Shown in pieces: positions 7,552-15,630 of a stretch of DNA of 64,000 nt. The position numbers and the translations under genes are program-made. The stretch comes from Burkholderiales bacterium (lineage in GTDB: Bacteria > Pseudomonadota > Gammaproteobacteria > Burkholderiales > Burkholderiaceae_C), in contig JACRPO010000003.1 of assembly GCA_016223165.1 (NCBI GenBank), positions 1 to 64,000 on the forward strand. The letters run 5' to 3'. Position 1 is the stretch's first letter; every line of letters begins with the position of its first letter. The notes under the pieces were generated by a model. The model saw only the letters and a list, made by a program, of their open reading frames with translations, was not told where the DNA came from and did no database searches.

Positions 7552-8981
7552 GCCGTGGCGCCGGCTGTCAGCCGGCGTCCTCCATGCGTGCCTTGCGTGC
7601 CTTGCATGCCTTGCGTGGGCGCGGGGGCAAGGCTGGGTATCTCGGCGACCGCGGGCATCGAGACTGCGCCCGGCTCGGGCCGCAGCCGGTCGAGCTGCGC
7701 CCACACCTTGCGGAAGGCGGCGATGACCTGGCCGATGGGCTCGGGCCCATGCGCGAACTGCCCGAGCGCGAGGCCGAGGAAGGTCTGCGCATGCAGTTGC
7801 TCGGCCACCGGGCATTGCCCCGGGCCGTAGTGGATGGTGCGCTCGCAGTACGGGCTCGCCCACGGAAAGCCGCCGGTGCCGTAGGCCACCTTGTGCCTGA
7901 ACATCGGCAGCAGGTGCAGGTTCTGGTAGCTGCCGACGAGGCCCGGCACGCCCTCGGCCTTGAGCGCCTCGACGAGGCGCGCGCGCGGCAGCCCGAGCGC
8001 CGAGACGTCGACTTGCAGGCCGTAGATGTAGTACGCATGCGTGTTGCCCACGGCCACGCGCGGCGTCTTCAGCCCGGGCAGGCCGGCGAGGCCCGCGTCG
8101 AGCTGCGCCGCCGCGCGCTGGCGCGCCGCCACGCGCGGCGCCAGCTTGGCCAGCTGCACCGAGGCGATGGCGGCCTCGATCTCGCCCATGCGGAAGTTGA
8201 AGCCGAGCATGTTCGCCAGATCGGCCGGCGACTCGCTCTGCACCACCGCCTCGGCGTGGTTGCGGATGAGCGCCAGCCGCTTGGCGTAGCGCGCGTCGTC
8301 GGTGACGAGGACGCCGCCTTCGCCGCAATGGATGTGCTTGTGGTAGTTGAGGCTGTAGCCGCCGATGTCGGCGAGCGTGCCGGCCATGCGGTCGAACACC
8401 TTGGCGCCCGGCGCCTGCGCGCAGTCGCCGAGCAGCTTCAGGCCATGGCGACGGCAGATCTCGCGCAGCGCGGCCATGTCGGCGCTCTGGCCGAAGATGT
8501 CCACGGCGATGACGGCCTTCGTGCGCGGGCCGATCTGCCGCTCCACCGAGGCGGGGTCGATGTTGAAGGTGTCGCGGTCGATGTCGGCGAAGACCGGGAT
8601 GCCGCACCAGTGCAGGATGGCCGTGGCCGTGGCCGCCATCGTCCACGGCGTGGTGATGATCTCGTCGCCCGGCTCGATGCCGATGGCGCCCACCGCGGCC
8701 ACCAGACCCGAGGTCCACGAGTTCACGGCGATGGCGTGGCGCACGCCGAAGTACTCCGCCGCCTGCGCCTCGAAGGCGCGCACGCGTGCGCCGCCCATGA
8801 AGGCCTCGCCGGGCGCGCCGATGTAGCCCGAGAGCACGCCGCTGCGGATGACCTCGCTGGCAGCGGCGACATCGTCCTCGCCCATCGTCACCACCGGCGG
8901 CAGCGGCGAGGCGATGGCCGGCGGACCGCCGAAGAGGGCCAGGGCAGCGTGGTTCGGGGTTCGGGTCGCAGCGTGGTTCAT
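7548..8981 (-). CDS. DegT/DnrJ/EryC1 family PLP-dependent sugar aminotransferase
   Basis: A 477-residue enzyme with the family layout: substrate loop SGYIGAPGEAFMGG, PLP phosphate region NSWTSGLVAAV, GDCAQAPGA (the Asp that contacts the PLP pyridine), and the Schiff-base lysine in YSLNYHKHIHCGEGG at about residue 220. It transfers an amino group to a keto-nucleotide sugar, with glutamate as the usual donor. The oxidoreductase encoded upstream would supply the keto-sugar and the GNAT protein downstream would acetylate the product. The C-terminus carries about 30 extra residues of Gly/Thr/Gln repeats encoded by 9-bp units at 7586-7620 (GCGTGCCTT), unlike typical family members. The stop overlaps the next start. 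Confidence 0.92.
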   Translation of the reverse strand: MNHAATRTPNHAALALFGGPPAIASPLPPVVTMGEDDVAAASEVIRSGVLSGYIGAPGEAFMGGARVRAFEAQAAEYFGVRHAIAVNSWTSGLVAAVGAIGIEPGDEIITTPWTMAATATAILHWCGIPVFADIDRDTFNIDPASVERQIGPRTKAVIAVDIFGQSADMAALREICRRHGLKLLGDCAQAPGAKVFDRMAGTLADIGGYSLNYHKHIHCGEGGVLVTDDARYAKRLALIRNHAEAVVQSESPADLANMLGFNFRMGEIEAAIASVQLAKLAPRVAARQRAAAQLDAGLAGLPGLKTPRVAVGNTHAYYIYGLQVDVSALGLPRARLVEALKAEGVPGLVGSYQNLHLLPMFRHKVAYGTGGFPWASPYCERTIHYGPGQCPVAEQLHAQTFLGLALGQFAHGPEPIGQVIAAFRKVWAQLDRLRPEPGAVSMPAVAEIPSLAPAPTQGMQGTQGTHGGRRLTAGATA

Positions 8982-8995
8982 GGGGAGATTCGCGT

Positions 8996-9040
8996 TGTCC
9001 TCTCCCTCGCAGCGCCTGCGGGGGAGGGTGAGGGTGAGGG
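8996..9040. repeat. REP-like palindrome between oxidoreductase and aminotransferase genes
   Basis: The 108-bp gap contains CCTCTCCCTCGCAG followed after a short loop by CTGCGGGGGAGGG, an imperfect stem of the same CCCTCTCCC/GGGAGAGGG type that brackets the 29-bp array at 2711-2868. It sits inside an otherwise co-directional operon. A dispersed REP-type element that may trim or stabilise the mRNA is the simplest reading. Confidence 0.45.
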
Positions 9041-9089
9041 GTCTGGCGTGGCGCGGGGAGAGCGGGCCGATGCGGCTCTCGGTTGCGAT

Positions 9090-10268
9090 TCAGGCGGCAC
9101 GTACGAGGTCTTTCGGACCACGCCCGTCCGCGGACGGAGCCACCGCCTGCACTTCGGTGAGGGTGGGCAGCGTGGCCGGCGAACGCGTGCTCGCAAAGGC
9201 TCCGGCGAGCGTGGCCTGCGCGGTCGAGGTCGCAAAGTCGGTCTCGGCACCGCGCCCGGCCCGCTCCGCCCGTGAGAGCGAGCGGCTGCCGATCAGCTCG
9301 CACAGCCGCTGCGCCGCGAGCGCCGTCTCGCCGGTGCTGGCGAGCGGCATCTCGCGCGTCAGCGCGTCGTGCAGGTTGCCCACGGCCGCCAGCGTGCTGG
9401 CGTGGTATTCGCCGCTCGTGCGCTGGCCGCCGTCGAGCACGGCATAACCCTTGAAGTGCGGGCTGCCGACGATGCGGCGCACGCGCCAGCCGGCGCCACC
9501 GTCTTCCATGGCGATCATGCCGCGCTCGGTGAGCAGCTGCAGCTCGAAGATGGCGTAGTCGGCCGCGTGCGCGGCATTCAGCGTCACCGGCACGCCGGCG
9601 CGCGTCTGCAGCAGCGCCGGCACCGTGGGGTCGTCGGGCCAGTGGTCGAACACCGGCGCGCCGGCCGCGATGAGCTCCAGCGGCCCGAGCAGCATCTGCA
9701 CGAGGTCGACGAGGTGGCTGCCGTTGTTGAGGATGCCCTTGTTGTAGATGCCGATGGCCGAGCGCACGGCGCCCCAGGGGCCGCCCTGCCCCGCCGCACC
9801 GGCGCGCAGCTCGCGCTGCAGGCGCACGATGTCGGGCGCCCAGCGGCGGTTGTGGTTGACGGCCATCTTCACGCCCGCCGCGGCGCACACCTCCACCGCG
9901 GCGGCCGTTTCGGCGGCGCTGCGCGTCACCGGCTTCTCGCAGAACAGCGAGCGCGGGTGCAGCGAGAGGATGGCGGCGATGTGCGCGGCATGCAGCGCCG
10001 TCGGCGAGCACAGGCTGACGACGTCGTAGGGGCCGGCGGCAGCGGCAGCGTCGATGGTGGCGTAGCCCTTCTCGACCAGCCAGCGCTGCATGAAGGCCTC
10101 GCGCCGCGCCGCGTCGGGCTCGACGCAGGCGACGAGCCGGAAGCCGCCGTGTCGCCAGTAGGCGCCGGCATGCGTGAGCGGCGGTGCGCTCGCCGGGCGC
10201 TCGGCGTCGAAGCCGCCGGCGATGTTGCCGCAGCCGACGACGAGCACGCGCAGCTGCTGCAGGTTCAT
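9090..10268 (-). CDS. Gfo/Idh/MocA-family NAD(P)-dependent sugar oxidoreductase
   Basis: A 392-residue enzyme starting at the ATG at 10268, which overlaps the amidase stop (ATGA). The N-terminal Rossmann fold shows VLVVGCGNIAGGF, then YDVVSLCSPTALHA, the family motif SLFCEKPVT with the catalytic Lys, and NHNRRW; the C-terminal half is the usual substrate-binding domain. In the Wbp pathway the matching enzyme (WbpB) oxidises C3 of a UDP-N-acetyl-uronic acid to give the keto substrate for the aminotransferase. That is the role I infer here from the adjacent DegT gene; the actual substrate cannot be read from sequence. Confidence 0.9.
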   Translation of the reverse strand: MNLQQLRVLVVGCGNIAGGFDAERPASAPPLTHAGAYWRHGGFRLVACVEPDAARREAFMQRWLVEKGYATIDAAAAAGPYDVVSLCSPTALHAAHIAAILSLHPRSLFCEKPVTRSAAETAAAVEVCAAAGVKMAVNHNRRWAPDIVRLQRELRAGAAGQGGPWGAVRSAIGIYNKGILNNGSHLVDLVQMLLGPLELIAAGAPVFDHWPDDPTVPALLQTRAGVPVTLNAAHAADYAIFELQLLTERGMIAMEDGGAGWRVRRIVGSPHFKGYAVLDGGQRTSGEYHASTLAAVGNLHDALTREMPLASTGETALAAQRLCELIGSRSLSRAERAGRGAETDFATSTAQATLAGAFASTRSPATLPTLTEVQAVAPSADGRGPKDLVRAA

Positions 10269-11761
10269 GCCACCGGCTCCTCGGCGGCGCGCAGCGGCTC
10301 GGCCGCCACCGCGCGCGTGGCCGCCGCGGCGCCGTAGGCCTGCGCGAACGAGTGCGCGGGCAGCAGGCCGGCCCGCACGGCCTCGGCCACGAACTTGAGC
10401 AGCAGCGGGTCGTTGTAGCGCCGCGCCACGAGCTGCAGGCCGAACGGCAGGCCGCGCGGCGAGCGGAACACCGGCGCGCTGATGGACGGCAGCTGCGCCA
10501 GCGTCCACATCAGCGCCGAGTCCGGCGCCTCCTCGACGTGGCGCAACGGCGCCTCGCCGGCGGTGGACAGCGTCACGCCGACATCGAAGCCGCGCATGAA
10601 GCGCTCGGTGATGCGCGCGAGCTCCACCTGGCGCGCCAGCGCCGCTTCGTACTCGGCCGGCGTGATGCGCTGGCCGGCTTCGATGAGCGCCTTCATCACC
10701 GGCGAGACGAGCTCGGCGCGCTCGTGTTCGGCCTTGAAGTAATAGGCGAGCGCGCGGTTGTAGATGGTGGCGTGCACGCGGTGGCATTCGGCCAGCTCGA
10801 AGGGCAGCTCGGGCTCGACGATCTCGATGCGTGCGCCGAGCGTGCGCTTGGCGAGCCAGGCCCAGCCTTCGACGGCCTGCCGGGCATAGCCCGGCGCATG
10901 CGACCACACCTGCGGGCGCAGCAGCGCCACGCGCCACGGGCGATCGACCGGTGCCGCCTGGCGCTGCACGTCATTGAAGGCGGCGTGGCTGATGGGGTAG
11001 TCGCGCCCGTCGACGCGCAGCGCATCGAGCACCGCCCGAAGGTCTGCGGCATGGCCGACGAAGAAGCCGACGGTGTCGAGGCTGTCGGTGGTCTTCAGCA
11101 TGCCCGTGCGCGGGATGAGGCCGAAGCTCGGCTTCATGCCCCACACGCCGGTGAAGCTGGCCGGGCGCACGATGCTGCCCGCCGTCTGCGTGCCCAGGGC
11201 CACCGGCACCATGCCCGTGGCCACCGCCACGGCCGAGCCGCTCGAGCTCGTGCCCGGCGTGCGCTCGGGCGCCCACGGGTTGATCGTCTTGCCGAGCGTG
11301 TGCACGGCGAACTCGGCCGTCACCGTCTTGCCCGGGATCAGCGCGCCGGCGCGCTTGACGTGGAAGACGGCGCGCGCGTCGTTGCCCGGCGTGAAGCCGG
11401 CCCACAGCGGGCTGCCCATCTGCGTGGGGAAGTCGGCGGTGTTGAAGATGTCCTTCACCGCCACCGGCACGCCCTCGAGCGCGCGCAGCGGCTCGCCGCG
11501 TGCGAGGCGCGCGGCGGTCGCCGCGGCGGCCGCGTGCAGCAGGTCACCGTCGAAGCGCACCCAGGCGTGCACATCGAACTCGTGCCGCGCGACGGCGGCG
11601 CGGCAGGCGGTAGCCATGTCGGAGGGCGTGAATTCGCCGCTGGCATAACCGGCCAGCAACTCACGCACGCCATGGCGGCGGAAGTCGACGGAGGCGTTCA
11701 CTGACGAACCTTCGTGCTGCGCACTCCGGTATTCGCCCTTCGGGCGGCCGTGCGGGCTCAT
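10265..11761 (-). CDS. Amidase-signature family hydrolase in the sugar cluster
   Basis: A 498-residue amidase-signature enzyme. The Ser-cisSer-Lys triad is visible: Lys in GVPVAVKDIFN, the Gly/Ser-rich stretch PGTSSSGSAVAVATG, and the nucleophile Ser in LGTQTAGSIVRPAS. The ATG at 11761 overlaps the upstream stop (ATGA); a GTG at 11701 with GAAGG upstream is an alternative start that would remove 20 poorly conserved residues. Family members hydrolyse amides and release ammonia. It lies directly after an ammonia-dependent sugar amidotransferase gene, so it might deliver ammonia to it or trim an amide on the product. Both ideas are inference. Confidence 0.9.
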   Translation of the reverse strand: MSPHGRPKGEYRSAQHEGSSVNASVDFRRHGVRELLAGYASGEFTPSDMATACRAAVARHEFDVHAWVRFDGDLLHAAAAATAARLARGEPLRALEGVPVAVKDIFNTADFPTQMGSPLWAGFTPGNDARAVFHVKRAGALIPGKTVTAEFAVHTLGKTINPWAPERTPGTSSSGSAVAVATGMVPVALGTQTAGSIVRPASFTGVWGMKPSFGLIPRTGMLKTTDSLDTVGFFVGHAADLRAVLDALRVDGRDYPISHAAFNDVQRQAAPVDRPWRVALLRPQVWSHAPGYARQAVEGWAWLAKRTLGARIEIVEPELPFELAECHRVHATIYNRALAYYFKAEHERAELVSPVMKALIEAGQRITPAEYEAALARQVELARITERFMRGFDVGVTLSTAGEAPLRHVEEAPDSALMWTLAQLPSISAPVFRSPRGLPFGLQLVARRYNDPLLLKFVAEAVRAGLLPAHSFAQAYGAAAATRAVAAEPLRAAEEPVA

Positions 11762-13203
11762 GCCGGCACCTCCGCGGCGCCGGCACGGCTCGCGCAGCCG
11801 CAGGCGCCGCTGCCGCAGCCGCCGCCGGCGGGTATGGACAAGGGTGCCACCACGGGTGCCTCCACCGAAGCCGGCGCCGGCGCACCCTTCGCCGCATCAC
11901 CGGCCTGCAGTTTCTCGATCACCTGCAGCGGATACGGCAGCAGCCGCTCCTCGTTCGGCGCCTTCTTCTCGTAGATCGGGATGACCTTGTCCTGCAGCTC
12001 CGGGCGGCGCTGCTTCTCGAGCGCAGCGTAGAACTCGGCCTCGGTCAGGCCGGTGATCTTCAGGAAGTAGTCCAGCCCCTCGGGCCGCACGGCGTCGTGC
12101 TCGCGGATCAGCTCGAAGGCCTCGTCGCGGCTCAGCAGTCCGGCGCGCACGTCGACGCTGGCATGGAAGGTGGAGCGGCCGTAACCGCGCTTCAGGTAGC
12201 AGGCGAGGTCGTGCACGCCGGGCATCACGCACTCGGCGCTCTTGTAGCGCTTGAAGCTGCCCTCGACCTGCGTCTCGCGCCAGCCGAAGTTGTCGCGCAC
12301 GAATTCGGTCTGGCGCTCGTCGTCCCAGAAGAGGTAGTCGCCGAGGTGCAGGCCGAAGACGCCGACGCGCTCGCAGTCTTCCGCACTCGGCACGTTGAAG
12401 GGCAGCAGGTCCTTCTCGGTGACGGCCCAGTCGGCGCCAACCTCCTCGGCCTTGCGCACCATCTGGTCGGGGCGCAGCTTGGCGCTCACCTTGGTGAAGT
12501 ACTCGCGGTCGAACTTGCGCACCGGGTTCAGGTAGCTGGCGCGCCCCGAGCTCTCGGCGATGCTCTCGCCCCAGATGAGCAGCGGGATGTTGAAGCGCAC
12601 CGCCACCTGCAGCGGGAAGCTGCCGACGCCGGCGTGGCAGTGCCAGCAGGCATCTCCGATGCCGAAGATGCTGTGCCGGGCCAGCTTGTTCACGAGCTTG
12701 CGGTTCGGCGTGAACATGATGTGGTCCACGTTGAACTGCTCGAGCGAGTTCTGCAGGTTGTACCAACCGGTCTCGCTGTACCAGTTGTGGCTGAAGGTCA
12801 CCGCCAGCGGCTTCATGCCGTAGATCTGCGTCAGCACGTAGAGCTGGAACGTGCTGTCCTTGCCGCCGCTGATGGGAATGATGCAGTCGTAGTTGTGGCC
12901 GGCCTTGGCCTTGGCCTCTTCGAGGATGCCGCGCAGCACACGCTCGCGCGCCGTCCAGTCGATGTGGATCTTCTGCTCGGCGCTCTGGCAGGCCTGGCAG
13001 ACGCCGAGCTCGTCGAAGACCACGCCTTCCTGCGTCTGCGGGATGCAGCAGCGCACGCAGTACTTCAGGTGCGCGAAGGGCTTGCCGGCAGGTTCGTCGG
13101 CGTCTTCGGGGCGGTCGACAAGGGACGTGAGGCGCGTGCGCGGCGCCGGGGCGCCGCCCGGCGCGCGGGACTGTTCGTGGGCAGGGGCAGACAACGGGGG
13201 CAT
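11758..13203 (-). CDS. N-acetyl sugar amidotransferase (WbpG/PseA-like)
   Basis: A 481-residue protein, first gene of the cluster. It shows a Cys-rich N-terminal element (CVRCCIP and CQAC, a likely zinc ribbon) and the ATP pyrophosphatase P-loop PISGGKDSTFQL at about residue 120, then CWHCHAGVG and WGESIAESSGR. This is the arrangement of WbpG/PseA enzymes, which convert an acetamido group on a nucleotide sugar to an acetamidino group using ATP and ammonia. WbpG normally works with HisH/HisF-like ammonia-supplying partners, and none is seen in the window. The C-terminus ends in a short Cys/Gly tail (CGSGACGCAS) that I do not recognise and that could bind metal. Confidence 0.88.
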   Translation of the reverse strand: MPPLSAPAHEQSRAPGGAPAPRTRLTSLVDRPEDADEPAGKPFAHLKYCVRCCIPQTQEGVVFDELGVCQACQSAEQKIHIDWTARERVLRGILEEAKAKAGHNYDCIIPISGGKDSTFQLYVLTQIYGMKPLAVTFSHNWYSETGWYNLQNSLEQFNVDHIMFTPNRKLVNKLARHSIFGIGDACWHCHAGVGSFPLQVAVRFNIPLLIWGESIAESSGRASYLNPVRKFDREYFTKVSAKLRPDQMVRKAEEVGADWAVTEKDLLPFNVPSAEDCERVGVFGLHLGDYLFWDDERQTEFVRDNFGWRETQVEGSFKRYKSAECVMPGVHDLACYLKRGYGRSTFHASVDVRAGLLSRDEAFELIREHDAVRPEGLDYFLKITGLTEAEFYAALEKQRRPELQDKVIPIYEKKAPNEERLLPYPLQVIEKLQAGDAAKGAPAPASVEAPVVAPLSIPAGGGCGSGACGCASRAGAAEVPA

Positions 13204-13463
13204 CGCAACGGACTCCGGGAGGTCTTGTCAGCGTAGCCAGCGGCCGCGCCGCCGATGCCCGGAATCGGGGAGGTTTCAGCCCGTTTCTCCGGCGCCGGGT
13301 GCCGCGGGGCGGCGCGCCCGCGGCAGCGGTTGTGTGGCGATGCCGCACGGCTCCGAGCCGTTGGCGGCCGCGGCACCCCCGTGAACGAGGGGGCATCGCA
13401 TCGCGGGCCCCAGGGCGATAGTCGGCGCGCGCGAGCCTGCACCCAGGCGGCAAGGAGGGGGCG

Positions 13464-15518
13464 ATGAAGACCGGCATCGACGGCGTCATTCCATCCTGCG
13501 CGGCACGCCAGGGCGCGCTTCGCGCCGCGGCTCCCGGCATGACGCCCGGCCCCGGCCGGCGCCGGGCCACGGCGGCCATCACGCCCCTGCTCGTGGGCGC
13601 CCTGCTGCTGGCTCTGGCAGCCTGCGGAGGTGGCGGCGACGGCGGCGTCGATGCCGGCGACAACAGCGCCGCGGCGCCGGCTCCTGCACCGGCCGGCCCC
13701 CACACCGGCCCCGGCGCCCGCACCCGCCACCCCACCGCCCGAAGCAGTGCGCCTCGGCGCCACCGCCGGCCAAGTGGTCGTGATGCGCGCGCCCGCCTCT
13801 GACCAGGGCGCCACCGCCGTCGCGTTCAAGTGGACACAGACCCGCGGCACCGCCGTGCAGCTGAAGGATTCAGAGAGTGCACGCGCCCACTTCGTGATGC
13901 CCGCGACGAACGGCGACGGCGATGCCTCGCTCGGCTTCACGGTGGCCCTCACGCATGCCGACGGCAGCGTGGAGGCCAAGGGCGTCACCGTCACCACCCT
14001 GCCAACGACGACGCCGGGCGGCGCGCCGCCGCCGGTGGTGGCCGGCGATAACGTGGTCTTCAGCGGCGACAAGGACCTGAACAACCGCGTCGACCTCTAC
14101 CGGGCGCGGCTCGACGGCTCGGAGGTCATCCGCCTCAACGGGCCGCTCGTGCCGGGGGGCAATGTCTTCGACTTCGCGGTTTCGCCCGACCGCACCGAAG
14201 TCGCCTATCTGGCACAACAGGACAGTCCGGGCGTGCGCGAGCTGTATGTCGCGCGGCTGGACGGCAGCGGCGTGCGCAAGGTGTCCGGGCCGCTGGTCGC
14301 CGGCGGCAACGTCAACCAGTTCGTCTGGGCGCCCGACAGCTCGCGCGTCGCCTACGTCGCCAACCAGGTCACCACGACACTGGTCGAGCTTTTCAGCAGC
14401 CGCCGCGACGGCAGCGGCAATGTGCAGGTCTCCGGGCCGATGACGGCCGGATCGGACGGCGTGGTCGAGTTCGCGTGGGCGCCGGACAGCTCGCGCCTTT
14501 TGTACCGCGCGCGGCAGTTCACCGGAAACGTGCTCGAGCTCTTCACCAGCCGGCCCGACGGCGCGCAGAACGTGCGGATCTCCGGCCCGATGGTCGCCGG
14601 CGGCAGCGTGCATGCCGGATCGGGGCGCCGGACAGCTCGCGCATCGCCTATCGCGCCGACCAGCGCATCAACGATACGGTCGAGCTGTTCACGAGCCGGC
14701 CCGACGGCAGCGGCAATGTGCGCGTCTCGGGCCCGCTGGCAGCAGGCGGCAACGTCTTCGCCTTTGCCTGGGCACCGGACAGCTCGCGCATCGCCTACAA
14801 CGCCGACCAGCTGGTCGACGAGTTCATCGACCTCTTCACCAGCCGGCCCGACGGCAGTGGCAACACCCAGGTGTCGGCGGTGCAGTTCAACGGCGGCGTG
14901 TTCGACTTCGCGTGGGCGCCCGACGGCTCGCGCATCGCCTACCGCACCGACCAGTTCACAGACAACGTGTTCGAGATCTTCACGAGCGGCCCCGACGGCA
15001 GCGGCAACGTGCGCATCTCCGGTCCGCTGGTGGCAGGCGGCCAGGTCTTCGGCTTCTCCTGGGCGCCCGACAGCTCGCGCATCGCCTACCTGGCCGACCA
15101 GCTCACCGACAACCTCCTGGAGCTGTTCACGAGCCGCCCCGACGGCAGCGGCAATGTGCGCGTCTCGGGGCCGGTCACCGCCCCCGGCACCGGCTTGTCC
15201 GGCTCCAACTTCGCCTGGTCGCCCGACAGTGCCTACATCGCCTACATCTCGCACCAGCGCTCGGCCACGTTCGAGCTCTTCACCGCGCGCCCCGACGGCT
15301 CGCTCAACCCGGTGGTCTCGGGGCCGATGCCGACCGGCAGCAATGTCTTCAACTTCCTCTGGACCCGCGACAGCCAGCGCCTCGTCTACCGCGCCGACCA
15401 GCTGGTGCAGAACCAGGCCGAGCTCTTCAGCTGCGCGCCCGACGGCGGCGCAGTCAACGTGAGAATCAGCGGCCCGCTGACGCTGGGCGGCGACGTCTTC
15501 TCGTTCACGCTGCCGTGA
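13464..15518 (+). pseudogene. PD40/TolB-like beta-propeller lipoprotein with two compensating frameshifts
   Basis: It starts at the ATG at 13464 behind AAGGAGG, with a lipoprotein signal ending LALAAC-GGGG. The Pro/Ala linker then leaves frame near 13697-13704, in a C-rich run where one extra base is implied. The second frame carries WAPDSSR-type repeats until about 14625. There CGGGGCGCC replaces the CGTGGGCGCC expected from the other repeats, meaning one base is missing and the first frame is restored to the stop at 15518. About nine repeats of the form G-PLxxGGNVFxFxWAPDSSRIAYxADQxxxxxxELFTSRPDGSGN form a WD40-like propeller. The two shifts cancel, so this is either one gene with two sequencing errors at G/C runs or a recent pseudogene. 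Confidence 0.85.
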
Positions 15519-15630
15519 ACCCCATGCGCGAAGCGAACTGACCGCCTCAGCTGCGGGCGGGCCCGCGCCGGCCGGGCCGGTCCTAGCATCGCGGGCTGCC
15601 ACCCGCCGCGGGCCCTGCCCGTCCCCTGCC

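Noticed and set aside
10184..11704. 500-codon plus-strand frame opposite the amidase
   Set aside because: Arg/His/Gly/Ala-rich shadow frame created by high third-position GC; the amidase strand has a full catalytic signature.
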